A stretch of 64,000 nt of DNA from Pseudomonas sp. GD03919 (GCF_029814935.1 NZ_CP104582.1:186001-250000); one strand, 5' to 3'; shown: positions 45,986 through 55,017, counted from the stretch's first letter. A program made the numbers and translations. The notes: generated from the letters alone by a model not told the origin.

Positions 45986-46070
45986 GTGAGATTGCCGGCA
46001 ATCGCTGGGCCGGGGAGGGCTTGGCGGTTATCCTGTGGCGGTCTGCCTCATTACTAGAAAGAGAAATGCC

Positions 46071-46826
46071 ATGTTCAAACGCCTGCTGGTCGCGCTGGGC
46101 GGCACCCTTGTGGTGCTGACCGGTGTCGCGCGCGCCGAAGTGGACCCGAATTTCAACGTGGTCCTGCTTACCGAGAATTTCCCGCCCTACAACATGGCGG
46201 TCAATGGCAAGAACTTCGCCCAGGAAGAGAATATCGATGGCATCGCCGTGGATATCGTCAGGGAAATGTTCAAGCGTGCCGGAGTCCAGTACAGCCTGAC
46301 CCTGCGTTTTCCCTGGGATCGTATCTACAAGCTGGCCCTGGAGAAACCAGGCTATGGCGTGTTCGTCACTGCCCGCCTGCCGGAGCGCGAGGCGTTGTTC
46401 AAATGGGTTGGCCCCATCGGCCCGGACGACTGGGTGCTACTGGCCAAGGGCGACAGCCCGGTCAACCTGGCCAGTCTGGATGAGGCCAAGCAGTATCGCA
46501 TCGGTGCCTACAAGGGCGATGCCATCTCCCAATACCTCACCGAGAAGGGCGTCGAACACAGCACCTCGCTGCGTGATCAGGAAAATGCGCGCAAGCTGAT
46601 GGCTGGTCAGATCGATCTCTGGGCCACTGGTGACCCGGCCGGCCGTTACCTGGCCAAGCAGGAGGGTATTTCCGGTCTGCGTACGGTATTGCGCTTCGAC
46701 AGCGCCGAGCTGTACCTGGCGCTGAACAAGGAAATGCCTGACGAGATCGTCGCCAAGCTGCAGGCCGCGCTGGATCAGATGCGCGCCGAAGGCTTTGTCG
46801 ACGAGACGCTGAACAACTACCTGTAA
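46071..46826 (+). CDS. Periplasmic solute-binding protein, second of three
   Basis: The 251-residue precursor has a signal peptide ending GVARA. The SBP_bac_3 fold begins VVLLTENFPPYNMAVNGKNF. GIAVDIVREMFKRAGVQYSL, RFPWDRIYKLAL, REALFKWVGPIGPDDWVLLA and YRIGAYKGDAISQYLTEKG follow. No permease or ATPase gene is adjacent, so it may feed a distant transporter or act as a receptor. The ligand is unknown; the Pro-Pro-Tyr-Asn loop is common in amino-acid binders. It resembles the PA5137-PA5139 group near hisF in P. aeruginosa, from memory. Confidence 0.85.
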   Translation: MFKRLLVALGGTLVVLTGVARAEVDPNFNVVLLTENFPPYNMAVNGKNFAQEENIDGIAVDIVREMFKRAGVQYSLTLRFPWDRIYKLALEKPGYGVFVTARLPEREALFKWVGPIGPDDWVLLAKGDSPVNLASLDEAKQYRIGAYKGDAISQYLTEKGVEHSTSLRDQENARKLMAGQIDLWATGDPAGRYLAKQEGISGLRTVLRFDSAELYLALNKEMPDEIVAKLQAALDQMRAEGFVDETLNNYL

Positions 46827-46959
46827 GCACCGAACACGCGACCGGCCACGAGCCGGTCGCTGGCCATGGATGGCAGAGCCGCTGAGTGCCAATGAGCGGG
46901 CTCGGGCCCATGCAGGGATGTCGCTAGCCATAACCAAAATCATGCGAGCGGTACGTCTT

Positions 46960-47715
46960 ATGCTGAATACTCTGAAGAAAAGCCTGTTTGTCGCTTTGTT
47001 CATGCTTTGCGGTTCCGCGCACGCGGAGTTGCCGCAGGATTACAAGGTGGTGCTGCTAACCGAGAATTTCCCGCCCTTCAACATGGCGGTGGACGACAAG
47101 AACTTCGCCCGTGACGACGGCATCGATGGCATCAGTGCCGACATCGTACGCGAAATGTTCAAGCGTGCCGGCATCGATTACACCCTGACCCTGCGCTTCC
47201 CCTGGGATCGCCTCTATCGCCTGACCCTGGACAAGCCCAACTACGGGCTGTTCTCCACCACCTATACCGAAGAGCGCAAGCCGCTGTTCAAATGGGTGGG
47301 CCCACTGGCCAAGACCGGCTGGGTGCTGCTCGCCGCCCCGGGCAGCGATATCAAGGTGTCGAGCCTGCAGGATGCCGCCAAGTACCGCGTCGGTGCTTAC
47401 AAGAACGATGCGGTCAGCCAGCACCTGGAAAGCCAGGGGCTAGCTCCGATCAACGCCCTGCGTGACCAGGAGAACGTGAAGAAGCTGGTGCGCGGGCAAA
47501 TCGACCTGTGGGCCACCACCGACCCGGTGGGGCGTTATCTGGCCAAGCAGGAAGACGTCACTGGCCTCAATACCGTGCTGCGTTTCAGGGATGCCGAGCT
47601 GTATCTGGCCCTGAACAAGGATACCCCGGACGAGGTGGTGCAGCGTCTGCAGAAGGCGCTGGATGAGCTGCGCAGCGAAGGTTTCATCGACGACATTACC
47701 GAGAATTATCTGTAA
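46960..47715 (+). CDS. Periplasmic solute-binding protein, third of three
   Basis: The 251-residue precursor (MLNTLKKSLFVALFMLCGSA, cleavage after AHA) is close to the preceding gene: VVLLTENFPPFNMAVDDKNF, ADIVREMFKRAGIDYTLTLR, KPLFKWVGPLAKTGWVLLAA. An ATG at 46942 would add six residues. The ligand-facing differences (STTYTEERK in place of VTARLPERE, AKTG in place of GPDD) suggest a different solute. Gaps of 85 and 133 bases separate the three genes; no terminator is clear, so co-transcription is possible. Confidence 0.85.
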   Translation: MLNTLKKSLFVALFMLCGSAHAELPQDYKVVLLTENFPPFNMAVDDKNFARDDGIDGISADIVREMFKRAGIDYTLTLRFPWDRLYRLTLDKPNYGLFSTTYTEERKPLFKWVGPLAKTGWVLLAAPGSDIKVSSLQDAAKYRVGAYKNDAVSQHLESQGLAPINALRDQENVKKLVRGQIDLWATTDPVGRYLAKQEDVTGLNTVLRFRDAELYLALNKDTPDEVVQRLQKALDELRSEGFIDDITENYL

Positions 47716-47800
47716 CCGTGCGATAGCGCGAACTAGGCGGCTTTGCGGTGCTCTGCGGAAACGCTGATGCCTGTCAGTGAGGCATAGGAAGATGAGCCTG

Positions 47801-47885
47801 TAGGAGCCAGCTTGCTGGCGATCCAACGTATCGATAACCATCCGGCGTTGCTGGCGAAAAGCATCGCCGGCAAGCCGGCTCCTAC
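47801..47885. repeat. REP pair (REPIN-like)
   Basis: TAGGAGCCAGCTTGCTGGCG at the left and ATCGCCGGCAAGCCGGCTCC at the right are inverted REP sequences of the Pseudomonas type. They lie between the convergent binding-protein and ctpA genes. REPINs are moved by a RAYT transposase; none is encoded in this window. Confidence 0.85.
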
Positions 47886-47957
47886 GATTCTGTAGCGATG
47901 CCGGCTCCCGGGGCACCTATGGTAGGTGCCTCGGGAGCCTTATCTGGTCGGCTTGGC

Positions 47958-49274
47958 TCAGTTGCCGCGTGTGACGTTCAGCCCCTTGAGCAGGTTGAGC
48001 GCCTGGCTCAGTTGGTAGTCGTCGTCCTGCGGGCGTTCGGCGCGTGCTGCCTGTGCGGCCTTGCTCGGGCGATCAGCGCCGCCGTTGCCATTGCCCAGGT
48101 GGCCCTGCAGGTCGGCTTCCTTGATGCCTTCGGCGTCCTGCTCGCGGGTAACCCTGGCGCGCGCCACTTCGATATCGGGGATGATGCCCTGGGCCTGGAT
48201 CGAACGGCCATTGGGGGTGAAGTACAGTGCCGTGGTCAGCTTCAGCGCGCGGTCGTTGTTCAGCGGCAGCACGGTCTGCACCGAGCCCTTGCCGAAGCTG
48301 TCGGTGCCCATCAGTACCGCGCGCTTGTGATCCTGCAGCGCGCCGGCGACGATTTCCGAAGCCGAGGCGCTACCGCCATTGATCAGTACCACCAGTGGTA
48401 CGCCTTCGCTGGCATCGGCCGGGTCGGCGTTGAAGCGCAGCTCGGAGTTGGCCATACGCCCTTCGGTGTAGACGATCAGCCCGCTCTTGAGGAAGTGGTC
48501 GGCCACTTCCACGGCGGCCTGCAGCACGCCGCCCGGGTTGTTGCGCAGGTCCATGACCAGGCCGCGCAGCTTCTTGTTGCCGTTCTCCTGGCGCAGCTTG
48601 GTCAGCGCCTTGCCGACTTCCTCGCCGGTGTTGACCTGGAATTGCGAGATACGCAGGTAGCCGTAACCGTCTTCGAGCATCTGGCTCTTGACGCTGCGCA
48701 CTTTGATCACGGCGCGGGTCAGGGTCAGGTCGAACGGGCGGCCGCCGTCGCGCACCAGGGTCAGTTCGATCTTGCTGCCGGCCTTGCCGCGCATCTTGTC
48801 CACGGCTTCCATCATCGACAGGCCCTTGGTCGGCTGGCCATCGATCTTGACGATCAGGTCGCCGGGTTGGATACCGGCCTTCGATGCCGGAGTATCGTCG
48901 ATGGGCGAGACCACCTTGACGAAGCCATCCTCTATGCCGACCTCGATGCCCAGGCCGCCGAACTCGCCTCTGGTGCTTTCCTGCAGCTCGGCGAAGGCTT
49001 CCGGCTCGAGGTAGGCCGAGTGCGGGTCGAGGTTGCTGAGCATGCCCTTGATGGCATTCTCCAGCAGGGTCTTGTCGCTCACCGGCTCGACGTAGGCTGC
49101 CTTGATGCGGTCCATCACCTCGGCGAAGGTGCGCAGATCATCCAGCGGCAACGGGGCCTTGCCGCTTGCCGCCGCTGCCGGCGCGGGGGCAGGCTCGGCG
49201 GCGTGCAGGGCTGGAGCGCCGAGCAGCAGCCCGAGGGCCAGGGCCAGGCAGGTGGGGCGGAAGCGATGAGACAT
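47958..49274 (-). CDS. ctpA: C-terminal processing protease CtpA (S41)
   Basis: The 438-residue periplasmic protease has a signal peptide (residues 1-26, ALHAAEP). A PDZ domain runs about 95-175 (GGLGIEVGIEDGFVKVVSPI, GIQPGDLIVKIDG). The S41 catalytic Ser lies in NGGSASASEIVAGAL (about residue 304) and Lys in GTDSFGKGSVQTVLP (about 329). A tail of about 60 residues rich in Ala and Arg follows. In Pseudomonas CtpA cleaves peptidoglycan cross-link hydrolases. It follows the EnvC-like gene in the same direction. Confidence 0.9.
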   Translation of the reverse strand: MSHRFRPTCLALALGLLLGAPALHAAEPAPAPAAAASGKAPLPLDDLRTFAEVMDRIKAAYVEPVSDKTLLENAIKGMLSNLDPHSAYLEPEAFAELQESTRGEFGGLGIEVGIEDGFVKVVSPIDDTPASKAGIQPGDLIVKIDGQPTKGLSMMEAVDKMRGKAGSKIELTLVRDGGRPFDLTLTRAVIKVRSVKSQMLEDGYGYLRISQFQVNTGEEVGKALTKLRQENGNKKLRGLVMDLRNNPGGVLQAAVEVADHFLKSGLIVYTEGRMANSELRFNADPADASEGVPLVVLINGGSASASEIVAGALQDHKRAVLMGTDSFGKGSVQTVLPLNNDRALKLTTALYFTPNGRSIQAQGIIPDIEVARARVTREQDAEGIKEADLQGHLGNGNGGADRPSKAAQAARAERPQDDDYQLSQALNLLKGLNVTRGN

Positions 49275-49321
49275 GAAAAGAACTCCTAAATGAATGAGGC
49301 GCCATCAGACTCGAGGCCTGA

Positions 49322-50563
49322 CTATCCCTGCGCGCGGCACCACTGTGCCGGATCACTCGGACGACCGTTCTGGCGAATGGCGAAGTACAGTGCCGAAGCC
49401 TCCTGACCGCCGCTGCTGCCAACGGTGGCGATGGGATCGCCGGCCTTGACCACGTCTCCGGCATTCTTCAGCAGGCTCTGGTTGTGGCCGTACAGACTCA
49501 GATAACCATTGCCATGGTCGAGAATGACCAACAGACCGGCGCCACGCAACCAGTCGGCGAAAACCACGCGACCGCCGTGCACGGCACGTACCTGAGTACC
49601 GGCAGGTGCACCGATCAGCACGCCATCCCACTTAGTACGAGCGTCGCCGCCGCGCGGGGTTCCATAGCGTGCTACCAATCGGCCATCGACCGGCCACGGC
49701 AACTTGCCGCGTGCACTGGCGAAAGGCCCGCCATAGACGGCGCCGGTACTGACCAGAGGGCCGCTGGCCGGAGCGCTTGCCGGGGTGCCCGGGCGCGCTT
49801 GCTGTGCGGCCAGGGCACGTTTGCGTGCCTCCTCTGCTTCGCGCGCCTGGCGCGCCAGGGTTTCTTCGATGGTCTTCAGTACGCGGCCCAGTTCGGCCTG
49901 TTCCTGCTGGCGCGCCTTGAGCCGCTGATCGCGGCTGGCGAAGTCACGGTTGAGCTTGGCCAGCGCCTGCTGGCGCTCCTTGCGGGCTTCGGCGAGTTGC
50001 GCGTGACGCTGATCCAGTTCGGCCTTCTGCGCCTGCAACTGGTTCTGGTGACCGAGGATTTCCTGCTCGACATTGGCCAGTTGGCGCAGGGTCTCGTTGA
50101 AGGCTGCGAGTTGTTCGAGGCGCGCCTGGCTGAGGTAGTCGTAGTAGGTGAGGGTGCGGGAGAATTTTTCCGGGTTCTGCTGGTTGAGCAGCAGCTTGAC
50201 GTATTCCTGACGGCCGCTCTGATAGGCCGCGCGCGCCTGGATGGCGATCAGCCGTTGCTGTTCAGTGCGTGCGCTCTGGAGTTTTTTTTTCTCCTGATCC
50301 AGGCGGCGGATTTCCTGCTCGCTGTCCTTGAGTTCGCGCTGTAGTTCCCTGACCTGGCCTTCCAGGTCGCCCATCTCGGTTTCGGTTTTCTTCAACTGCT
50401 GCTGCACGCCGGATTTTTCCTGCTGCAGCTTCTCCAGCAATTTCTTCAACTCGGCGACGTCCTGGCGTGCCGCTTCCAACTGGCGTTGGGCGTCAGCGCG
50501 CTGATCGGCGCTGGCTGGAGCGATCAGGCTGCTGAGCAGAATCAGGGCAAGGATGCGAAGCAT
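49322..50563 (-). CDS. EnvC-like murein hydrolase activator (M23/LytM)
   Basis: The 413-residue precursor has a signal peptide ending PASA, then a long coiled coil (about residues 20-265), then a LytM domain from PWPVDGRLVARYGTPRGGDA to the end. The zinc ligand His of active M23 peptidases is replaced (TKWDGVLIGAPAG), and only the later DHGNGYLSLYGH part is kept. It is therefore probably an EnvC-type amidase activator acting at division. A run of nine A's on the coding strand (EKKKLQ codons, 50282-50290) is a slippage-prone site. gpmI lies upstream. Confidence 0.88.
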   Translation of the reverse strand: MLRILALILLSSLIAPASADQRADAQRQLEAARQDVAELKKLLEKLQQEKSGVQQQLKKTETEMGDLEGQVRELQRELKDSEQEIRRLDQEKKKLQSARTEQQRLIAIQARAAYQSGRQEYVKLLLNQQNPEKFSRTLTYYDYLSQARLEQLAAFNETLRQLANVEQEILGHQNQLQAQKAELDQRHAQLAEARKERQQALAKLNRDFASRDQRLKARQQEQAELGRVLKTIEETLARQAREAEEARKRALAAQQARPGTPASAPASGPLVSTGAVYGGPFASARGKLPWPVDGRLVARYGTPRGGDARTKWDGVLIGAPAGTQVRAVHGGRVVFADWLRGAGLLVILDHGNGYLSLYGHNQSLLKNAGDVVKAGDPIATVGSSGGQEASALYFAIRQNGRPSDPAQWCRAQG

Positions 50564-50664
50564 GGGCGGGGCGATACCTGGCGGAGTAGCGAATGGCGCT
50601 TAGTATGCCTAAAAAAGCAGCGGCAAGCTGCATGCCACTGGCGGCAAGACGCGCGAACGTGACG

Positions 50665-50716
50665 CGTAGCCTGGATGCAATTCGGGGGCGATTCCCCGGA
50701 TTGCATCCAGGCTACG
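50665..50716. repeat. Palindrome between gpmI and the EnvC-like gene
   Basis: CGTAGCCTGGATGCAATTCG plus GGG pairs with its inverted copy (one mismatch) around CGATT-type loop bases. Related half-copies are at 5723 and 62842. Confidence 0.8.
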
Positions 50717-50727
50717 ATGCTTGCGTC

Positions 50728-52260
50728 TTATTGCAGCTCGACGATGGTCTTGCCGGTCATCTCGGCTGGCTGTGGCAGGCCCATCAGCGTGAGCAGGGTC
50801 GGCGCCACATCGGCCAGCACACCACCTTCACGGATACGCGCCGGGCGCTTGCCGACGTAGATGAAGGGCACCGGCTCGCAGGTGTGGGCGGTGTGCGCCT
50901 GGCCGGTGCACTCGTCTTCCATCTGCTCGACGTTGCCGTGGTCGGCGGTGATCAGCGCTTCGCCGCCGACCTTTTCCAGCGCCTCGGTGATGCGCCCGAC
51001 GCAGGTGTCGAGGGTTTCCACGGCCTTGACCGCCGCTTCGAACACGCCGGTGTGGCCGACCATGTCGCCGTTGGCGTAGTTGACGATGATCACGTCATAG
51101 CGCTGGTTTTCGATGGCATCGACTATCTTGTCGGTGACTTCCGGCGCGCTCATTTCCGGCTTGAGGTCGTAGGTGGCGACGTTCGGCGACGGAATCAGGA
51201 TGCGTTCTTCGCCCTCGAACGGCTCTTCGCGGCCGCCGGAGAAGAAGAAGGTGACGTGGGCGTATTTCTCGGTTTCGGCGATGCGCAGTTGGGTCCTGCC
51301 GTTCTTCGCCAGGTATTCGCCGAGCACGTTGGTCAGCGCTTCCGGGGCGAAGGCGCTGGGCGCCGGGATGCTCGCCGCGTACTGGGTGAGCATGACGAAG
51401 TTGACCTGCGGTGCGCGCTGGCGCTCGAACTCCTTGAAACCGGGCTCGACGAAGGCTCGGGTCAGTTCGCGGGCGCGGTCGGCGCGGAAGTTCATGAACA
51501 CCACGGCGTCGCCATCTTCCACCTGCACCGGCGTGCCGATGGTGGTGGCCTTGACGAATTCGTCGCTCTCGCCACGTTCGTAGGCGGCCTGCAGGCCTTC
51601 AACGGCGCTGGCGGCGTTGAACTGGCCGGCGCCGTCGACGATCAGGTTATAGGCCTGCTCGACGCGGTCCCAGCGGTTGTCGCGGTCCATGGCGAAGTAG
51701 CGGCCGATGAGGCTGGCGATGCGGCCTTTGCCGAGGCGGGCGAAGGCGGCATCGAGCAGCTCGATCGAAGGTAGTGCGCTTTTCGGTGGGGTGTCGCGGC
51801 CGTCGAGGAAGGCGTGCAGGTAGATCTTCTCGGCGCCGCGCTGGGCGGCCAGTTCGGCCATGGCGACGATGTGATCCTGATGGCTGTGTACGCCGCCATC
51901 GGAGAGCAGGCCGAGAATGTGCACGGCCTTGCCGGCGGCCACGGCCTTGTCCACGGCCTGGTTGATCGTCGCGTTCTGGAAGAACTCGCCATCGCGGATC
52001 GCCTTGGTCACGCGGGTAAAGTCCTGATACACCACGCGCCCGGCACCGAGGTTCATGTGACCGACTTCGGAGTTGCCCATCTGCCCGTCCGGCAGGCCGA
52101 CGTCCATACCGCTACCGGAGATCAGGCCGTGTGGGTAGGTTGCACGCAGGCGGTCGTAGACCGGCGTGTTGGCAGCATGGATGGCGTTGTACTCGGGTTT
52201 GTCGCTGTGACCGAAGCCGTCGAGGATGATCAGAACCAAGGGTTTTGGCGTGGCACTCAT
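50728..52260 (-). CDS. gpmI: Phosphoglycerate mutase, cofactor-independent (GpmI)
   Basis: The 510-residue Mn enzyme interconverts 3- and 2-phosphoglycerate in glycolysis. The metal site starts [13 protein letters not shown], and the phosphoserine lies in [15 protein letters not shown] near residue 63. [36 protein letters not shown] and [12 protein letters not shown] complete the site. ATG at 52260 (MSATPKPLV) is the natural start; an upstream frame is not needed. It is divergent from the rhodanese-grxC-secB unit. Confidence 0.96.
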   Translation of the reverse strand: MSATPKPLVLIILDGFGHSDKPEYNAIHAANTPVYDRLRATYPHGLISGSGMDVGLPDGQMGNSEVGHMNLGAGRVVYQDFTRVTKAIRDGEFFQNATINQAVDKAVAAGKAVHILGLLSDGGVHSHQDHIVAMAELAAQRGAEKIYLHAFLDGRDTPPKSALPSIELLDAAFARLGKGRIASLIGRYFAMDRDNRWDRVEQAYNLIVDGAGQFNAASAVEGLQAAYERGESDEFVKATTIGTPVQVEDGDAVVFMNFRADRARELTRAFVEPGFKEFERQRAPQVNFVMLTQYAASIPAPSAFAPEALTNVLGEYLAKNGRTQLRIAETEKYAHVTFFFSGGREEPFEGEERILIPSPNVATYDLKPEMSAPEVTDKIVDAIENQRYDVIIVNYANGDMVGHTGVFEAAVKAVETLDTCVGRITEALEKVGGEALITADHGNVEQMEDECTGQAHTAHTCEPVPFIYVGKRPARIREGGVLADVAPTLLTLMGLPQPAEMTGKTIVELQ

Positions 52261-52407
52261 TAAGCTGGCTCGCTCTGCGTCTGAGGGGGCAAGGAAACAG
52301 CCCGGCATTCTAGAGGCAAGCGCCTGGCGCGTCACTGCCAGACGGGGTTTGGCCGACCTGTGGGGCTGTGTATACTTGCCGGCATTTTACCGTCCTGGGC
52401 CCTATAG

Positions 52408-52821
52408 ATGTTCGCCAACCTGATTGAATTCATCATTAACCACTATGTACTGAGCGGCATGTTCGTCGTGCTGCTGGTGCTGCTGATCGTTACCGAGATG
52501 CGCAAGGGCGGGCAGAGCCTGTCGAGCCGCGAGCTCACCGCGCTGGTCAACAGCGACAAGGGCGTGGTGCTCGACGTGCGCGCGCAGAAGGACTTCTCCG
52601 CCGGTCATATCGTCGGCTCGCTGCACATCCCTTACGACAAGGTCGCAGCACGCATCGCCGAACTGGAAAAGCACAAGGCCAAGACCATCGTCGTCGTCGA
52701 CGCCATGGGCCAGCACGCCGGCAGCATCGCCCGCGAGCTGAAGAAGGCCGGCTACACCGTTGCCAAGCTGTCCGGTGGCATCGCTACCTGGCGTGGCGAC
52801 AACCTGCCGCTGGTGAAGTGA
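52408..52821 (+). CDS. Membrane-anchored rhodanese-like protein (YibN type)
   Basis: The 137-residue protein has an N-terminal membrane helix (MFVVLLVLLIVTEM) and a rhodanese fold (VNSDKGVVLDVRAQKDFSAG, GSLHIPYDKV, LSGGIATWRGDNLPLVK). The catalytic loop reads VVVDAMGQHAG, with Asp where sulfurtransferases have Cys. The YibN group is similar, so a non-catalytic role is likely. It lies just before grxC and secB, the usual arrangement. Confidence 0.88.
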   Translation: MFANLIEFIINHYVLSGMFVVLLVLLIVTEMRKGGQSLSSRELTALVNSDKGVVLDVRAQKDFSAGHIVGSLHIPYDKVAARIAELEKHKAKTIVVVDAMGQHAGSIARELKKAGYTVAKLSGGIATWRGDNLPLVK

Positions 52822-52822
52822 T

Positions 52823-53083
52823 ATGACCAGCGTGGTCATCTACTCCAGCGACTGGTGCCCCTACTGCATGCGTGCCAAGCAACTGCTGAGCAGCAAAGGG
52901 GTGGACTTCGAGGAAATTCGCGTCGACGGCCAGCCGGCCATCCGCGCGGAGATGACCCGCAAGGCTGGCCGCACCTCGGTGCCGCAAATCTGGATCGGCA
53001 GTACCCATGTCGGTGGCTGTGACGACCTCTATGCCCTGGAGCGCGCCGGCAAGCTCGATGCGCTGCTGCAGAACCCTGCTTGA
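52823..53083 (+). CDS. grxC: Glutaredoxin GrxC
   Basis: The 86-residue dithiol glutaredoxin reduces disulfides with glutathione. The active site is [15 protein letters not shown] (Cys-Pro-Tyr-Cys near residues 12-15). [20 protein letters not shown] binds glutathione. It starts one base after the rhodanese stop, so the two are coupled. Confidence 0.95.
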   Translation: MTSVVIYSSDWCPYCMRAKQLLSSKGVDFEEIRVDGQPAIRAEMTRKAGRTSVPQIWIGSTHVGGCDDLYALERAGKLDALLQNPA

Positions 53084-53111
53084 AACCTCAACGTTAAGGA
53101 AGGCTAACGCC

Positions 53112-53597
53112 ATGACTGAGCAAGCCAACAGCGGCGCAGCCGCTGCCGATTCGCAGAACCCGCAATTCTCCCTGCAGCGCATCTACGTCAAGGACCTGTC
53201 CTTCGAAGCGCCGAAGAGCCCGGAAATCTTCCGTCAGGAGTGGACCCCGAGCGTTGGTCTGGACCTCAACACCCGCCAGAAGGCCCTGGAAGGTGACTTC
53301 CATGAAGTGGTGCTGACCCTGTCGGTAACGGTGAAGAACGGCGAAGAAGTCGCCTTTATCGCTGAAGTGCAGCAGGCCGGCATCTTCCTGATCAAGGGCC
53401 TGGACGCGGCTTCGATGAGCCACACTCTCGGTGCCTTCTGCCCGAACATCCTGTTCCCTTACGCTCGCGAAGCGCTGGACAGCCTGGTGACCCGTGGCTC
53501 GTTCCCAGCCCTGATGCTGTCGCCGGTGAACTTCGACGCCCTGTACGCCCAGGAGCTGCAGCGCATGCAGCAGGCTGGCGAGACCGCTGCGCAATAA
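53112..53597 (+). CDS. secB: Protein-export chaperone SecB
   Basis: The 161-residue tetrameric chaperone keeps precursors unfolded and hands them to SecA. Motifs are [38 protein letters not shown] and [20 protein letters not shown], with [12 protein letters not shown] near the end. ATG at 53112 ([13 protein letters not shown]) has AAGGA upstream. It closes the rhodanese-grxC-secB operon before a strong terminator. Confidence 0.96.
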   Translation: MTEQANSGAAAADSQNPQFSLQRIYVKDLSFEAPKSPEIFRQEWTPSVGLDLNTRQKALEGDFHEVVLTLSVTVKNGEEVAFIAEVQQAGIFLIKGLDAASMSHTLGAFCPNILFPYAREALDSLVTRGSFPALMLSPVNFDALYAQELQRMQQAGETAAQ

Positions 53598-53616
53598 TAA
53601 GCGTCATAGTGCTGGA

Positions 53617-53654
53617 AAAACGCCGCGACTCCCTGCGAGGGAGCGCGGCGTTTT
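53617..53654 (+). terminator. Terminator of secB
   Basis: AAAACGCCGCGACTCCC pairs with GGGAGCGCGGCGTTTT (one bulge) around TGCGA; T-rich sequence follows. Confidence 0.92.
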
Positions 53655-53840
53655 GCTTTTTCAGGGGCGACATGAACCGGTTTCCATAACCGGTGCTGCC
53701 CACATTCTGCAGGGTTACCAGTGTTTGCAACGCCCACTTCATGCCGGGTGGCGCAGGCAGAGCATAAGAATGACCCATCAGGCGCCCCCTGGGTTTCGCT
53801 GAGCTCAACTCAGGCTACAGGCTTGACGCTTCAGCATGCG

Positions 53841-53902
53841 CGTAGGAGCCCGCTTGCGGGCGATGCTTGGCTGGTGTGGTCGCCGGTAAGTCGGCTCCTA
53901 CA
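53841..53902. repeat. REP pair between secB and trmL
   Basis: CGTAGGAGCCCGCTTGCGGG and the inverted CGCCGGTAAGTCGGCTCCTA form a REPIN-like pair. The rest of 53655-53958 holds no gene; GGGTTTCGCTGAGCTCAACT at 53792 is another dispersed repeat (compare 60771). Confidence 0.8.
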
Positions 53903-53958
53903 GGTTGTGTTGTGGCGTTTATTCGGCATCGTGGGATGGCTAGAGCAGGGTGCGCGCC

Positions 53959-54423
53959 TCACTCGGCTTCGGCGAAGCCGTTCTGCCGCCAGGCTTCATA
54001 AACCGTCACCGCCACGGTGTTGGAGAGATTCAGGCTGCGGCAACCGGCGCGCATCGGCAGGCGCACGCGCCGTTCGGGCGGCAGGGCATTGCGTACGTCC
54101 TCGGGCAGGCCGCGGCTTTCCGGGCCGAACAGGAAGGCATCACCGGGCTGGTAGGCGATTTCATGGAAGGGTTGCGAGCCCTTGGTGGTGAAGGCGAACA
54201 GGCGCGGCTGGCCAAGGCTGTCGAGGCAGCTCTGCAGGTCCGGGTGGCGCTTGAGGGTGGCGTATTCGTGATAATCCAGGCCGGCGCGGCGCAGGCGCTT
54301 GTCGTCCAGTTCGAAGCCCAGCGGCTCGATCAGGTGCAGCTGGCAGCCGCTGTTGGCGCACAGCCTGATAATGTTGCCGGTATTGGGCGGAATTTCCGGT
54401 TGAAAGAGGATGACGTGGAACAT
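53959..54423 (-). CDS. trmL: tRNA (cytidine/uridine-2'-O)-methyltransferase TrmL
   Basis: The 154-residue SPOUT enzyme methylates the wobble ribose of tRNA-Leu. Motifs: FHVILFQPEIPPNTGNIIRL, HLIEPLGFELDDKRLRRAGL, FLFGPESRGLPEDV and the knot MRAGCRSLNLSNTVAVTVYE. Length matches TrmL. The start ATG at 54421-54423 overlaps the divergent gene's ATG on a shared CATG. GGAG lies upstream inside that gene. Confidence 0.94.
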   Translation of the reverse strand: MFHVILFQPEIPPNTGNIIRLCANSGCQLHLIEPLGFELDDKRLRRAGLDYHEYATLKRHPDLQSCLDSLGQPRLFAFTTKGSQPFHEIAYQPGDAFLFGPESRGLPEDVRNALPPERRVRLPMRAGCRSLNLSNTVAVTVYEAWRQNGFAEAE

Positions 54424-54865
54424 GCAACACTCCGAGCGCTGGGACGAGCGCCATTCTACGCCGCCAGAAGATCCACGGCCGCGTTTGCGCTGGCGTTTCG
54501 TGGCATCGGTGATGCTGATCGCCTTTCTCGTCGGCATGATGATCGGCCGCGTGTTCGATCCACCACGTCTGCGTATCGAGGATGCCGAGGCCTGGGAACA
54601 GGGGTTGCAGCTCTGGTTCAACCGTGAGCCACAGGCGCAGGCCGAACATGTCGACGGCGCCCTGGTGTATCGCTACGCGGATGCCTACGGGCGGGTGCGT
54701 GAGGGGCAATTGAAACTGCCGTTGGGGCTGGTGAACTGGCGCGTGGAGCGCGACGGACGGGATCTGCTGCTGGTGCTGGTGTCACCCCGCCCGCTGGACG
54801 GGGAATGGCGCGGTGCGCAAGAGGATGGACGTTGGCGAGCGCGCCTGACGCTGCGTCCCAAATAA
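54422..54865 (+). CDS. Conserved hypothetical membrane-anchored protein
   Basis: The 147-residue protein has an Arg/Glu-rich N-terminus, one helix (FVASVMLIAFLVGMMIGRVF, about residues 26-45) and a periplasmic part of about 100 residues. LQLWFNREPQAQAEHVDGAL and LPLGLVNWRVERDGRDLLLV are beta-rich. I do not recognise a family. ATG at 54422 shares CATG with the trmL start; an ATG at 54410 is too close to its ribosome site. AGAGG lies 12 bases upstream of 54422. It is followed by a direct repeat. Confidence 0.65.
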   Translation: MQHSERWDERHSTPPEDPRPRLRWRFVASVMLIAFLVGMMIGRVFDPPRLRIEDAEAWEQGLQLWFNREPQAQAEHVDGALVYRYADAYGRVREGQLKLPLGLVNWRVERDGRDLLLVLVSPRPLDGEWRGAQEDGRWRARLTLRPK

Positions 54866-54908
54866 AGAAGGGGATTCCCCGGCCTGCCTGTACCAAGGTC
54901 CCCGAAAC
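54861..54908 (+). repeat. 48-bp direct repeat, copy 1
   Basis: AATAAAGAAGGGGATTCCCC continuing GGCCTGCCTGTACCAAGGTC and CCCGAAAC is repeated exactly at 54970. The first bases include the stop TAA of the preceding gene. GGGGATTCCCC is a perfect palindrome within it. Confidence 0.85.
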
Positions 54909-54969
54909 GGGTGGCGCCGTGCTCATTGGCAGAGCAACGGCGCGTTACACATGACGCGCGGTGGCGTCG

Positions 54970-55017
54970 AATAAAGAAGGGGATTCCCCGGCCTGCCTGT
55001 ACCAAGGTCCCCGAAAC
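54970..55017 (+). repeat. 48-bp direct repeat, copy 2
   Basis: This is an exact copy of 54861-54908, 109 bases downstream. The rest of 54866-55200 holds no gene. Confidence 0.85.

Noticed and set aside
52681..52730. Loss of the rhodanese catalytic Cys as a new mutation
   Set aside because: The YibN subgroup, as I recall it, also has Asp at this place, so it is a family trait rather than a local defect.
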